Shown piece by piece: positions 1 through 13,500 of a DNA stretch of 64,000 bases; within the stretch, counting starts at the first letter, position 1; every line of letters begins with the position of its first letter. The notes under the pieces are model-generated. The model saw only the letters and a program-made list of their open reading frames with translations. It was not told where the DNA came from and searched no databases. Origin of the DNA: Labyrinthula sp. Ha. Taxonomy: Eukaryota > Sar > Bigyra > Labyrinthulida > Labyrinthulaceae. The stretch lies in contig JAALGZ010000014.1 in assembly GCA_015227615.1 (NCBI GenBank), forward strand, positions 744,001 to 808,000, read 5' to 3'. Both the position numbers and the translations under genes were made by a program.

Positions 1-2031
1 TATCAACGATTACTTGAAAATTGTCTAAACTCTAGTTATGAAATATGTATGTTTGCTTTTGGTTCGTATCAAATGATTCTAATTTTATTGTGCCTATCAT
101 TTGATTTTTAATTGTTAATCAACATTGAACTGGCCTCCCCGGCCCTTGCCTATACTGCCAGACCATTATTATTTCTTTTTTACACCGCATGAAAATCCAT
201 ATAAACTGCTCATATCGCCCTGGAATGATGCTAAAACATGATACACTGGGGATTTTGGGCTGTCCTAGAATATATTGCTGCTGTACATGAATGAAATAAT
301 AATTGTAGGGTTATTTGACTGAAGGTAATTTTGTTCAATTTTGTATCGATGACCAATAATTATCATTAATCAATAAACATGCTTTTGCAGATAATATTTT
401 TTTATTAAGAAAGATACGGGTCAAAACTTATTGACAGTTTATCAACAAGCCAAATTCAACTTCTATCTGGAAGACATCTTTTTGATTAACCTTAGACGCT
501 GTTACAGGGAGGCCATTCTCAGACCTTTCAACCTCAACCAAACACCTAATTCCCCACTGCAAGAATATTTTCTTTCCTGTGTAACAAGCATGTCTTTAAT
601 TTTGGATTTTCCTCGAGACCCCTTAGTGCACCATTAGAACGTTGGCGAAGCGGTCGTAAGTGAGAGTGTAATTATCTAAGATATGGATTATGAACTGTAT
701 ATATTAAAATCACATGGAGGCAATTAGTTACAGGTGATATGTAGGAAGAAAACCCTGCTATGGTACACATGAATTTAGTGCTCAAACGTAATGGATGCTC
801 TCAATTTTATTATCAGATTTACTACATTCGATTTTCTTCGTGCTAAGTAATATTTTTCTTTCTCTTATGCCATCACTGTCTCTTTAGTTTCAGCATTATT
901 GCATGAAGTACATAGTTACGTGCACTCCTGAAGATAAATGAATGAGTTATTAGTGTAGGTCATGAGAAGACGAACAGCTAAGTTCACACCGTAGGGGGAT
1001 GGTGCAATACTATTGTAAGTTTATCCATGTGAAGTGCAGATTATTCGTTGCATTCATTACCAATTAGCACTAAGTGGTAAAACATGCTCCCCCATATGTA
1101 TTCCGCCGTTTCTCCGTTAATAGAGCTTTAGCTCCAAGTTTAGGTGTCTTGAAACATCCTCTAAAACTAGTAGACAAAGGAAATAAATATATGGCTTCTC
1201 TTAATTAAGTATTACTTTGCGGCTACAGTTTCATAGCATACCCTTCACTAGTACTAAGTAAGTTCCGTGTTCACTATTTTCTTATCTAATTCCATTAAAT
1301 AGATAACTCACTTTTTCAACAGCTATTTTCTCATTCACTGGGTTTAAAGCTCATGTCAAATCCAGTGGGTTTTCAAATTAAATCTGGAAAGCAACTGTGG
1401 TTTGATTCCTTACTTTATGCTGAATGGTTTGGGACACGGAGTTTCCTTGATGTTGTTATATAACATGGGTTACAATAAGCTACAGTTGTTTTGAAGTCAA
1501 TCAGGCTATTTTACAACCAATCGTTGGTGCCTTGAAGATAGCACAAGATCTAACAATGTAAATAATTAAGAACAGTTTTAAATATTGCACTGTTCTTCTT
1601 ACAAGTAAACAATATAATGTTGCTGCAAAGGTGTTACCTGTAGGTTCTACGTGTAACTCTAACGCATTATCTATTAAGATCTCCCTTCCCTATACTCGCC
1701 TGATGTGAGTTTATTACATGACATTATCTAGAAACTGAAGCTTTATAGATTCATTGCACTAATAGAGTTTTGGAATATTAAAGCCACTGTTACTGGTACT
1801 GAATAGCTTTAATCTAAGTAGGAATTAGTTGAGTTTAAAATTCTTTTTCCATAGGGAGAAAATAGAGACCAAATAATATCTTCTTAGTTCCCTATTCTAT
1901 CTGTTGCTCAATGTTTCTGAATCGAAATCACTGCTCAGCAACGCGATGAAGGAAATGAGTGCAATATACTAACCATTTAATGCAAAACATAGTCGAAATC
2001 TACTGTAAGAAGAACTGTTCATAAATTATAC
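1..2031. other. Gene-poor AT-rich stretch
   Basis: No open frame here looks like a gene. It contains one old copy of a dispersed repeat family near 61-135, listed separately, and a similar but weaker stretch near 345-385. A short imperfect inverted repeat lies near 1338-1370, with CACTGGGTTT facing AAATCCAGTG. Nothing else is recognisable. Confidence 0.5.
61..135 (-). repeat. Dispersed repeat copy E (minus-strand coding fossil)
   Basis: On the minus strand this stretch reads a short peptide, KLESFDTNQK, that recurs in the copies near 9.4, 35.8 and 54.3 kb. The plus strand carries the family hallmark of AAATGATTC followed by TTAATTGTTAATCAA. It is a degenerate fragment. The family is unnamed; a zinc-knuckle-like stretch beside the copy at 54.3 kb suggests a retroelement gag or LINE ORF1 origin, which is inference. 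Confidence 0.45.
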
Positions 2032-4275
2032 TTATTGCAACCTCACTGCAACTCCCTCTCGGTTGGCCTGGTTTACAAAGAATGTGTTGGAAACATTTCT
2101 AACTCCATCAAAGGCACGTGATCCACGAGGTAAGGCTGCAACACACTCCATATCATCAACACTCAAGTTCTTGCTACTAGTGACATATCTCACATTTCCT
2201 TTCTTATCCATGCACACCAACTCTAGACTAAACTGACTCTCTGAAATCATATCCAGAACCGTCAGCGAGGCGTTGTGTTCTTTCGCCGTCATCCAGAAAT
2301 AGGTCCAGGCTTCGTAATATTTCTTCTTATCACTGGTAACTCCCTTTAGCAGATCAATTCTGCCATCGTTTTTCTTATAGTTAAATCTAGGCACAGCTGA
2401 GGCTGGTTTAAAATACCCCAGTGCATCTTTTGGATTTACACCAAGAGCATTCCATTCAGCATAAAGAGTACCACCATTATTTGAATCAAATCTCAAGTAA
2501 CAACCATCACCGTTTCCTATTTGATCCGCAACCATTCTCGTACTTTTCGCTCTGTAAATACTTGCAGTAGACATTCTGCTGTTTCCACCAGGAGGGTTAT
2601 ATTTCTGCTTATTGCTAGTTTTTCTTGTGGACTTCCTTGTCGATTTTCTAGTAGATTTCCGTGTGCTTTTTCTTGAAACCCGATTAGGATCTCTCGCGGT
2701 TTTTCTCGTGCTCTTACGCCCATTTGCTCCTGCTGCAGTAGTTCTCTTCCTCCTAGTCGAAACTCTCGTGGATTGAATCGGCATTCCGTTCAAAAATCTA
2801 GGCTTTGGTTTCCTGCTTTTTACCCTCAATTCCGACTTTTCCTTCATCGTTCTCATTTTAGCGGCAACTGCATCTGGGTTGTAATTATTGATTTTCGTAG
2901 TCATTGGTCTCGCCCCTGGATTAAGTGGTTTACCAGCCCAGCTAGGAACTCTTGCGGCAATCTTTCTTGGTGTAGCTCCCTTAGTAATTCCACCACCTCC
3001 TCCCGTATTCTTCAGGTTAGCCATCACACCTCCAGCACCACCTTGATTCATGCTCCTTGCAGGTTCCTTAGAGGACACATGGTTCATATTTCCTCTAATA
3101 GCACCAAGATTTGCAGAGGTTAGTCCAAATGGTCTTGCTGCCGTCCCTTCAGTGGCCATTGTATTAGCCTGTTTTCTGTTACCACCCCCTTTCTTCAAGT
3201 TTTCTCTGCCTGCAGCCATTTCATTAACTATAGCACTTTGGCCATCTGCTTCTTCAGGATCATACTCGTCATCATAATATTCATCATCATAATACTCATC
3301 ATCATAGTATTCGTCATCGTAATATTCGTCATCTTCTGATCCTGCAGAGGAACCAGAAAGTCTGGAGCTCGCATCAGAATATCCTGAAACTGAGCTCGAC
3401 GCATAAGATCCAAGCGAAGATCCACCTTGAGAGGATTGTCCAGAGACTAGAGAAGACTGAGCAGAGGCTGCAGACATAGCATTTCCTCTTTGCATGACTT
3501 TTGGCACTGCTCTTTCTCTAACACTTTCTTCCTCAGAGTATCCACTAGAACCTGATGAGTAAGAGGATCCTGAAGACCTAGAACTCCCACTTGAGTAGGA
3601 TGATCCGCTCGATCTGGATGACCCACCGCTCGATGCAGATGAGTACGAGGAACCACTAGATCTTGAAGAACTGCCGCTTGAGCCCGATGAATACGAAGAT
3701 CCACTTGATCTCGAACTTGCTCCACTCGAAGCTGATGACCCAGATGAGTTGGAATATGCAGTTGAACTAGGACCTCTTCCATTAGGCATTCTAGGCAACG
3801 CGCTCTTAGGAGGGACTGGAGGTCCTCTCTTATTACTTCCCGCATCTGAATCGGACTCTGTGTCATAATCATAGCTGCTTTCTGAAGAACCTGAAGATCG
3901 TGAGGAGCGAGATGATCCTGATGAATATGAGGATCCAGAAGATCTGCTGCTTCCAGAACTTGAGGAGGAGTAACTACTGCCTGATGAGCGGGAGGATCCG
4001 CTTGAAAGACTTGATGCACCACTTGCTGCTGAAATTGCAGGTCCGCGTCTAGGTTGTCTTCTGGATTCCTCTTCTGAGGAGGATTCCGTGCTGTATGATG
4101 ATCCGCTGGATGCAGATGAGTAACTGCTTCCTGAGCTCCTTGAACTTCCTGAGGAGTAGCTGCTGCTTCCTGAGCTTCCAGACGAATAACTACTTCCTGA
4201 ACTTCTTGAACTTCCTGAGGAGTAACTGCTTCCTGAACTCTGAGAGCTTGCTGCTGAAGCTCTTCCTCTGTTCAT
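2032..4275 (-). CDS. Ser-rich / acidic / basic tripartite repeat protein, unknown function
   Basis: This 747-residue protein has no family I recognise. Roughly residues 1-310 are almost pure Ser/Gly/Tyr/Arg repeats of SSGSSYSSGSSRSSG type. An acidic block follows with about four DDEYY units. A long basic, Pro/Gly-rich region then ends in five tandem KSTR units near residue 570-590. Only the last 110 or so residues look globular, with mixed hydrophobic and charged sequence such as YYEAWTYFWMTAKEHNASL. The three blocks point to an intrinsically disordered scaffold with a small folded C-terminal domain. Dense Ser next to Arg resembles SR-type phosphorylation substrates, but no RRM is present, so a splicing role is not supported. 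No signal peptide or membrane segment is seen. The start is the first Met of the frame. Long frames on other strands here are shadows of the codon repeats. Confidence 0.85.
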   Translation of the reverse strand: MNRGRASAASSQSSGSSYSSGSSRSSGSSYSSGSSGSSSYSSGSSRSSGSSYSSASSGSSYSTESSSEEESRRQPRRGPAISAASGASSLSSGSSRSSGSSYSSSSSGSSRSSGSSYSSGSSRSSRSSGSSESSYDYDTESDSDAGSNKRGPPVPPKSALPRMPNGRGPSSTAYSNSSGSSASSGASSRSSGSSYSSGSSGSSSRSSGSSYSSASSGGSSRSSGSSYSSGSSRSSGSSYSSGSSGYSEEESVRERAVPKVMQRGNAMSAASAQSSLVSGQSSQGGSSLGSYASSSVSGYSDASSRLSGSSAGSEDDEYYDDEYYDDEYYDDEYYDDEYDPEEADGQSAIVNEMAAGRENLKKGGGNRKQANTMATEGTAARPFGLTSANLGAIRGNMNHVSSKEPARSMNQGGAGGVMANLKNTGGGGGITKGATPRKIAARVPSWAGKPLNPGARPMTTKINNYNPDAVAAKMRTMKEKSELRVKSRKPKPRFLNGMPIQSTRVSTRRKRTTAAGANGRKSTRKTARDPNRVSRKSTRKSTRKSTRKSTRKTSNKQKYNPPGGNSRMSTASIYRAKSTRMVADQIGNGDGCYLRFDSNNGGTLYAEWNALGVNPKDALGYFKPASAVPRFNYKKNDGRIDLLKGVTSDKKKYYEAWTYFWMTAKEHNASLTVLDMISESQFSLELVCMDKKGNVRYVTSSKNLSVDDMECVAALPRGSRAFDGVRNVSNTFFVNQANREGVAVRLQ

Positions 4276-7200
4276 ATTTTATTTGCTTTGAATTCAGAAA
4301 GGGTCACAACAAGTAAGATGTCCGCAACCTTGTGAGCTCGATAGTTTTTTTTGCTATATAGGCAGTTGCTTTATGTTGTTACAGGGGAATATGTCTAAGT
4401 TCCTGTAAATGAAGTGCTTTGATGTATTTTGCTGGCCTTGATTGACTGTTCTTGGGCAATGTCTGTTCTTTCTTTCTTTTTTTATTTCAGTGAAATCTAT
4501 TTACGATTCGGTTTGTTTTTAGTCTTAATGTGCCACTTTACAAAATCACAATGGCGAGTTACTGTATAAAGTAGAGGATATTGATGCTAATGGGCATGAC
4601 GTGTAGTAACTAGTAACTGTTCTTGTGAAATTGACGCAAGGGACCAAAAATATGAAGATCAATAAAATATATAACCACAGAAGGTGGGGCAACATATCAT
4701 AGACAAGAATCACAAGAAAAACAACAACTTTTATAGCACGTCGAGCAAGTCAACCATCTACATATGATATCTTCCACTAGAGATATTTGAAAATCCTATT
4801 AATCTTAGAGTTTGGTTCGAGTTTGAAAGCTTTCTCCTGCTCAAGTAGATTTAGGAAAGAAGGTCCAACCCAATGCATGAGGCCATTTTTTGTCTAGTTT
4901 AAATAAAGGAACAAGTTTTTTCACAAGAGAGATAACGAGAATAAATATAGATTTTGTCTACATATACTTTGAACATTTGTTTCCAACATTCCGGTTGGAG
5001 TTAGTGAAATTTCAACCAGTAAAAGTGTTTATTTTACACGTGTGGAAGGTTTAGAAAACTATAAAATTGCATTTTAAAACTGTCTTAGAAAAGACGGTGA
5101 AAGCTAGAAGAATACTATGGAAAGAAAGATATACAACTTAGAGTGTATTATAAGTTTTTCAAAGTACTTCTTCATTTACTCTGATGCTTTCTAGTTCCAC
5201 AACCATAAATGTACATATATATATTGCAGCATTTTTATGTTTATGATGGGGATGTGAATGTTTTTAATGAACTTGCCTTGCCGAATATGACTATAGTTTA
5301 CTACAGAGAAGCTTGTTGGTTTAAGAAAAATGATTTCTTGCGTAGAGAGTGACCACTTCCATTCCTCCTATTTATTTCTATCTCATGAATAAAAATCAAA
5401 CATGTTATTAATGATATATGAAAAGACTTTTCAAAGACATGTAGCAAATATAGCTAGGATGTTGCTATAGAAGTTGTTTTATTTACATAATTAATAGACC
5501 CTTAAGCCCTTACCTATTTCGGTAAATTTTATCATTAATCCTGAAACAAAAAGGTTCGTAGTTAGTTTAGTTGTGAAGTTCATTATAAGATCTAGTAATA
5601 GTTCTGCGAAAAGTATTCATAGGTTTTCATATCTGAAATTCAAATTCTAGTGGTTAGCTTTTTCAGGGGGAATGGATGTGTAAACTAAAGTATTAAATAG
5701 GATTGAAGGTAAGCAGGAAAAGAATAAGATGTCAATCCCCATGCTCAGTTGAACTATGTATAACCGCGCAAATGGCATTCCTCTCTGAGTTCGCAGCTAA
5801 TTGTATATTAATGTATTCAAACTTTAAAAGATCAGCCTTAGCGCGTCAAACTACAACAAATTTTCTGAAGTATTTCATTTTATATGAATAATATAGTATT
5901 CAGAGCAACATAAATGATAATCGTAAAGACAAGTTCAAACCCAGGTGGCAAAAACGGAATCAAAACAGTCACAGTTTGCTTTAGAGTGAGTTTATTTGGT
6001 GTTTTCAATGATAAGTGGACAAAATACTTTTAGGAACTAAAGCTAACATTTTGTAGCAATTTCTTCTTTATCAGAGCAATACTCTATGAAGCAGCATCCA
6101 TTCTTACCAAGAACCATATATAATACACCAATAGAGAAATTTGTCAAGTAATAAACCGAGGCCAGAAATATATTTTTAGAATACTGTTAATATTATAGAA
6201 GGCTACTTATTATTTTAAACGCAAACGTAAGGATTATCACTTCAGGACAGAGTTGATACAATAAAGCACACACACACACTTAATAATTTGACTTGATTTT
6301 ATTAGCGAAGACACGCTTAACTAAGAGATTTCATACAGACACAGATTAGCATCTGGGCATGATACCAATTGTGGATTCGCAATCATATATATTGTACACC
6401 TTTCAGTGCTTTAAATTCTATTAGAACTCTAGTATTAATGATAGTTTGTGGAAGGGTAGAAAAAGAAAACCCATCTTTAAGAATAACTAAGTGGAGTTGA
6501 TGATAATCAACAAACTCTTCTAAGAACTTAAAAGTGTCTACAGTACATTTGGTTAGCATTGATATGTGGTATCTCTGTATATTTTACTCGGCATTCTTCC
6601 TTTTCCAATCGAATCAAGGTCCAACATATGCTCAAGGTGTATCAATTCTGGCCTCAATACCTTCACATCATTGTTGCTTTTAAAATATTTAAATAACTTG
6701 AATACAATAGCAAGAAGAAATATTGAACTATAATGATACTTCAGTGTCCAAGTATTAATCTTGTAGCCATCAATTAAATGTTCTAGTAGATTTATCATGT
6801 TTGAAGAAACAACTCTTTTTGGAGAGTCAATTTTGCGTTCATTTAAACCTTGCAGTTGTAGATATAAGGCACACTCCCAAACTCTTTGTCAAGGGAAATA
6901 AATATGAACTTAGAATCCCCATTTAAGGTTAATACTCGCCATAATACACTAGTTTGAATCTCCCAAATGAGCGAGAATGATAGGATAGTTCTTGCTTCAG
7001 GCTTCCTTATGGGACAAATAACATTAAACTTCTTGGTTTATAAATATATTACTTTACTTTATCTGTAGAATATTTAGTAATACATTTCATCTTTAGTGGC
7101 TCTACAACTAATCTCATATATTGGGTCTAAATCTTTGGTCAGTAACATACTTCATTGTAACATATATAGCATAAAAGATTAACTTATTTTATTTTAGTTG

Positions 7201-10200
7201 GTTATGATTTCTTTAAGAGTAATAGATTTCTTTCTTATAATTAATTCGGCGTCACCTGATTTGACCTTGATCTTCAACAAATTAATTTTTTATAGATTCA
7301 AAAAAAAATAAAACTATTTGTGATGATGTCGTTTTCAATTGCTTAAGATTCGCTCCCCAAAATACCCTATAATTATCTTGTTAATATCCATACTGTGCAG
7401 CTGATGACCTATTAACTTACATTTCCGGAGATAATCTACCCTGGAGACAATATAGAAGCTAAGGATAGGGCAAAATTAGTTAATCTATAACAATCTCCGA
7501 TCCGTTAAAATATCTTTCTTGGGTTCTTGCGGCGATAATATCGGAGTTGTTTGTTTTGATAACAAACATTCTACAAGGCTCTGAGTTGAGCTTGTGTTGA
7601 TGATGCAAAACTAATTAAAAGCTGTTCACTAAAGGTTGGGTACATTTTATAGAGCTTTAAGTCACAAATGGCTCCAATTAAAGGGTGTTGAGAGTTTTCT
7701 TTCAGCTTACTAATACAGTACACTTAACTTTACCCGTTTCACTAGACCTTACTAGCCCAAAATTCTGATATCATGTTTTTTGCCGATCACGTGTTAATTA
7801 ATCTTTGGATTTCTCCGCAGATTTATCAAAAATAATACTATAGTTAGCCAAATATAGAGACATGGATTTTATGAATCATATGGCCACATGACTTGAATTG
7901 TTATTTTCAACTTTATGTAGAAAGTACATATACATCTGCAAGAAAGAAATTTGTGAACCTGATCTCCCTACATATTTTACCCGAGTATGTGGATAAGTCC
8001 TAGTTTGGTTAATATGCATTGTCTGGAGCTGTTGCCACAGTTATTGTTACTCCTAATGGCAACAGAGATTTCTCATATGATCTGAACAGTATTTGAATAA
8101 GTGTGATCCTTCAAACTATGAATGCCTTCAAGCAGCAACAAAATCTTCGAAAAAGGCTCAGAGAGCTTAGTGTCAAACCCAGTTTTCAAATTTTCCTTCA
8201 AACTTGAGTAATGTTAAGGGATGATAGGATATTACTTGGCCCTAGTTCAGTATTTCTTATATCCATTTGAAATATTGCACATTCCTGATATTTTCAGTAT
8301 ACTAAAAGTGCTAGGTACGAAGTTTCCTTGGAATATTGTTAATGGCATGTAATCAATAATTTTTTGGTTTCTGTGAAATGCAAATAGTTTACACATTTTC
8401 TTTGGCTGAGCTACGGTAATTTTCCCCTTTTACGGGTGGAACACTGTAATTTCAATGCTCTTTTTCCATGAAATTTAACTTCATGAAACATCGGAAAGAG
8501 GTATCCTCATGACGCGGTGGGCTTCATCGTTTCACCTTCCTTTATCTGGAAATATTCGAGTTAGCAGAGTTTGAGGCCTGATAAATCAATTATCACAGGG
8601 GCGGTGGATGAACCCAACTAGCATATTGAGATATTCAAGAAACTCTTCGATAGAAGTGGTGCCTACTAAGTGTATTTTCTATAAGTAATAAAGCAACTAG
8701 AGGTAAGACTTGAGGCTATACTTACTATGAAGCTATATCTATTTGCTTCAAACTAGGAAGAACCAATTAATATTACATTTTATATATTCAAGAAAATTAC
8801 AGAAAAGACCAACTACGTGCAGCTTCATATGATCAACTGGGTAATATGAAAACGATCGGAAGTAGAGAGCGTAGGATAGTAATCTTGTTAGAAGCGTCAA
8901 CTTTGCTCATACTGGTTTGGAATGATTCCCGATTCGGGTATTAGGAAGATCTGAAGTAATAACATGAAGTTTATTAAACGCCTGGCTTAGAATTATATTT
9001 TGTCGCACAGAACTTCCCAGTTGTCTACATAAACGGTTTAAGATTGGTTATGTCTGATGGCAATGACTCTTTTCGATATAACATGATGTAACAAACCAAC
9101 ATTAATGTCCCTTACAGCTCTTTGCAGTGAGTTTGAGAACGGCTTGTTGATAATTTTGGCAAATGTTTCATCGTAATATTGATCCATTAAGAGTAATAAT
9201 TTTACATTTGCGTAGTATATCTGACATTATTCTCTGAACAGCGTATTTAGCACTTGCTTTGGGCATGAAGCAAGTATCTGATCATTGGCAAGAACCAAAA
9301 TACCGCATCTTCATCACCCTGTAATGACTTTTTAAATATACTACGTAGAATGAAACTAGGGGTAAGATTTCATAAAAATTATCTATATTTATTTCCTTAT
9401 TATTTTGATTCTTATTAACAATAAAAGAATTGGGCTTTTAATTTTTATCAAATGATTCTGATTTTAATTTTATTCTCAGTTGATTATCAATGAACAATCA
9501 AAATGGTTGGGGAATTAGTAAATGCAACCAAAAAGCAAAATATAGGCAAAATTTTAATTGATATATTAACTTTAAATCAAATTCCGCCCTAACTGAAATT
9601 ACACGGTCTGACGCGCCGTAAACCTTTTGCACGAAATTGTCACGGTACTTGAGGCCATAGAGAAAACAGTGGAAAGATGTATGAAAACGAAATATGCTTC
9701 CAAAATGCTCGTCTATAGCGTAGTATCTTTCTGCTTCAGCTGTTTTGGCTTGCTTTGTCTTGCATCATGTCAAATGGTAGACAAGTCTTGTTGAAATAAT
9801 AGTACAAAGCTCTGATGCTGCTGTCTCCTAGAATAGGCAAAGTTGAAAAAACTCGTGTGAAAAGGGTAGAGGTAGTAGCTGTTCGCAGTTGTTCTGGGTT
9901 CAAACATTCACTCTTGATGCAAAAAAAGTTATATCAAGTTTCGTAGTTAAGATGTCAAAACTAAACAAGTACAAGTGTTTTGCAGGAGTTGTTTGAGGCA
10001 ATAAAGACTTAATAAAGCAAACATCAGAATGTAGACCAACATAACACCCTCAACGAACTACCTTTCTGCTCCTTGAAGTAAGACCAGAAGACTATTTTAT
10101 CATACTATACTCATATTTCGTGGGATAAATTCATCTTGGAGAATACTACAACCTTTAGCAGAAAAGTCTTTTTTGTCTTTGACTCCATGAATTTCATTTT

Positions 10201-10531
10201 CCCCAAAGTTTAACCGCCTCCTGAAGAAACAAATCAGTCTTATTTATCAACAACAATATACTGGTAATATTGCAATAAATGTCAAACCTTATTTACAAAA
10301 ATAACTACACTACAAACAAATACATCTACCGGTAAACAAACGGAATTTCTAATAATTTTATATAAAATTCCCGAACTATCTTAAATCCCGGTTCTTTGTT
10401 AATGTTCAGTTCCCTTTATTTCCCAATTAAGTAAACCAGCATCTGCACAGCGGATAAATTGCAGCATTTAGTGCTTAACGGCTAAACCAAACAGTGGCAA
10501 AATAAATACATCAAGAAAACTTTGCCCGTAG
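4276..10531. other. Long gene-poor interval
   Basis: No supported gene in over 6 kb. The DNA is AT-rich with short chance frames; the best is an 81-codon frame at 6553-6798 (minus) that resembles nothing. A short CA repeat lies near 6270. A dispersed repeat copy lies at 9411-9560 and is listed separately. A slightly GC-richer patch follows at about 9590-9660 without recognisable coding content. Confidence 0.5.
9411..9560 (-). repeat. Dispersed repeat copy A (minus-strand coding fossil)
   Basis: The minus strand reads FIDNQLRIKLKSESFDKN and shortly after KPNSFI, matching peptides in the copies near 35.8 and 54.3 kb. Its upstream half also aligns at the DNA level with copy C near 36.1 kb over TTGATAATCAA and the preceding 50 bases. 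It is a degenerate member of a dispersed family whose parent element I do not see in this window. Confidence 0.5.
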
Positions 10532-13500
10532 ATGACGACACTGATCCATGAATCCTCCGAAATCTTCCCTAAACCAGAGAGAATAAGGTTTGGAAGGAGA
10601 CGAACAAGTGTTCTAAATACAGGGTCTTTTCACCTTCCACTTGGGACTGGCAAAAAGGCTTCGTTGTCTCCATTTACACAAGCTCGTCGAACAAAACCAC
10701 TTGGCAATACGCTGAGTGAATGTCATGTAAACGGGGTGTTTTTAGTGGAAGAAAATAAGGATAAGAAGAAGCCTTTTTCAGATGAATGGTGGGTTGATCC
10801 TTTTAAGAACCAAAAAATTATAGGAAACGTTTGGAAAACGCGTGTCTTCGTGGCTAGTTCAACAGCAATTGCTTTATTTAAGGTCAAGAAGAACTTAGCT
10901 TTTGATAACTTTGGATTTGAACCTACTGGATCAGAACTCTTGGATTTCTCAGATGTCATTGTAAGGTATATTAAAGTTGATGATATCGTTGCAGTCACTG
11001 AATTAAAGGAAACACCTGATATCAGCATACCAGATGATTCAGGATTTTTAATCCATATTGTGCAAACCAAGTTCAACGGTCGATTCAGTTCTATTTTACG
11101 CGCTCCAAACGAGCAGATAGGAAGAGAAATTATGTCATGTATAGAAAAAACACGAAACACTTTTAGATTAGCTCGAATGCCACTTGACAAGGGAATTTTC
11201 AAGTTTGATGACAATGCCAAAGTTCTCGAGGCAATTCGAATAGTGAATGTTGTAGATCGTAATGGCAAAGTTCTCGCCGGTCTTCTTCCTTGGGGAGGGC
11301 AGGTTGATCTTTCTGTAGAACCTGAGCATCACGGAAAGGTTGTACTGTTGGTAACGGCGCTTACAGCCGCTTTTGAGCCATTTAAGTTTGAAATTAGCGG
11401 AGAAAAGCTGTTAGAAAAAGAGGCTGGAAAGAAGGAGTTGAATATAGTAGTTTTGGGAAAAGGAACTGAGAATAAGGTGGTTAAGGCTGTGATTCCGTCA
11501 CTGTATTTGTTTTTGAAAGTATCTGAATATCCTATGAATTCAAGCCGCAAAATTGATGTGTCAAACTCCCTAGTTAAGCTTGTGGAAGAAGTTCGGTCAA
11601 TTGTGGCCAAGTCACCTCTTTATTACACGCTTGTAGCCATTCTGTTTGGCGTTGTTATTGGGAATTTATCCTTTGGTAGTATTTTTATTGTATCTGTATG
11701 TTGTTCTGTATTGTTTCTTATCTCCTTTAAGGATGCCCTAGAAAAAACGCTGGTAGACGAAATCATTAAAATAACTGGAAAGCAACCTACTCATCAAGTT
11801 ATATTGGAACGAGTGAGTACTTGTCCAAAGCAACAAGTTGTAGAATCTAAGTTGCCAGCACCCAGATTCCCAAGACCCAATTTGGAGTCTATGTTAAGTG
11901 ATACACAGTTTACCCCTACCGGGTCGGTTGAAACCGAAAAGGAAGATGTTCCACCTGCATTAGGAAATTATAGAAGGCAAAGGTCTCAATCAAACTTGTC
12001 GCAGTATACAAGAGAGGATAGAAAGATACTGTATAATAGTATTGCTTCCTCGCCTCCCCTACAAACGCATAAAATATTCAACTCTAGTTCTTCAAGTTAT
12101 AAATTTTCTGGTTCTGATAATTTTGATGACAAGTCCTTTGATGAAATGTCTGCTCCTGGACATCTCCCCAGACTTGGTGATCTGTTGGAATCTATTGAGG
12201 ATGTGGAGCCTGATGTGATGAAGGTCCCGTTTCGCTGGATGGAGGCAGCAAAAGGGGATAGATCTGAAGGGTTTAAACTGTGGCAGAGATGTATAGAATG
12301 GCGTCGCGAAAAAAATATAGATGAAGTTATTAAAACTCCACAGCCAAAGTTTAAAGAAATCAAGCAGGAAATGCCTCATCTGTTACTTGGTAATGATAGT
12401 GACGGGAATCTCTGTGTTTTATTAGATATTTCAAACGTCAAAGAAAAGTTCCAAAAGCTACATGGGCACGGTGTGCATCCAGAAATTTTTTCTCTTCATC
12501 ATGTGTTTGTCCAAGAATTTTGGATTAAAGGGCGGCTTACAAGAACTGGGCAGATTAAACAAATTATTGACCTGAAAGGGGTGAGCTTTTTCAGCTTTAA
12601 CACCTTGGTTCTTTCCTATCTATCTGCTTCAAAAGATATATTTGTAAATTATCCCGAGTGCTTGGTTGCCATCTACCTAGTGAATGTACCAACTTCGTTT
12701 AAAATGATTTGGAAAGTCGTAAGCCCCTTCTTGGATAAGAATACTCTTAGTAAAATAAGGGTGTTTACAGGTAAAGCAGAGTCCTGGAAAAAGAAGCTAA
12801 GAACGGAGATGCCTGTTGATATTTTACCAGTTTCTTATGGGGGTGATCACGCGGATGAACCTTCTTCCTATCCAATAGAAAAAGGCTTGGAGGATTTTGT
12901 CAAGAGCTTACCTGCAAGAAAAGATTTCACCCCCTTGGAAATCTTTGGTCGTTCCCTTTCGTCAGAAAGGAAGACAGATACAGATGGATCTACTGTTTCA
13001 GTGCAGACTCAGGAAGAGTATGGCATTCATAAATTCATAGGTGAGTTTCATATAAAGCAAAGGGATCTGCACCTGTGCTCTTCGGAAACTATTGTGGCAT
13101 TGACTGGTCGACGGGGTAAAATAATTCAGGATTTGCCATTGAAACTACTTCATCAGTCGCTAAAGCTAAAGTTAAAGAAAAAAATTAACAGAAACACACC
13201 TGACAAAGTATTTATCAAGTTAACAACTTTTTTGGGACCTTTGAAAACGGTAATTTATGCTGATTATTTTGAAAATGAAGAAGAAGCCCATTTGCACATG
13301 AGTAACGCCAAGAAGAAATTTTCACCTCTGAGCCTAAGAAAAATTAAAGCTGCAGCATTTTTAAGTAAAGACCCGGATAGTAACCAACCCTGCTTAAAAA
13401 TATTTTATTTACACAAGGATGATCAGAAGACAGAGATCAATATTAGATTTGATGAGGTAGACCGTCGAGAAGTTATTATAAAAAAGCATACTTCTATTAG

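Noticed and set aside
3447-4022. 191-codon frame rich in His, Gln, Leu and Asp inside the Ser-rich gene
   Set aside because: It is the frame-shifted shadow of the SSGSSY repeats on the same strand; composition follows the repeat, not a protein.
4800-4830. GGTTCGAGTTT resembling a pol III B box
   Set aside because: No A box and no stem structure around it.
6553-6798. 81-codon minus-strand frame with ATG and a hydrophobic stretch
   Set aside because: No family resemblance, isolated in a 6-kb gene-free region, and within chance length for such AT-rich DNA.
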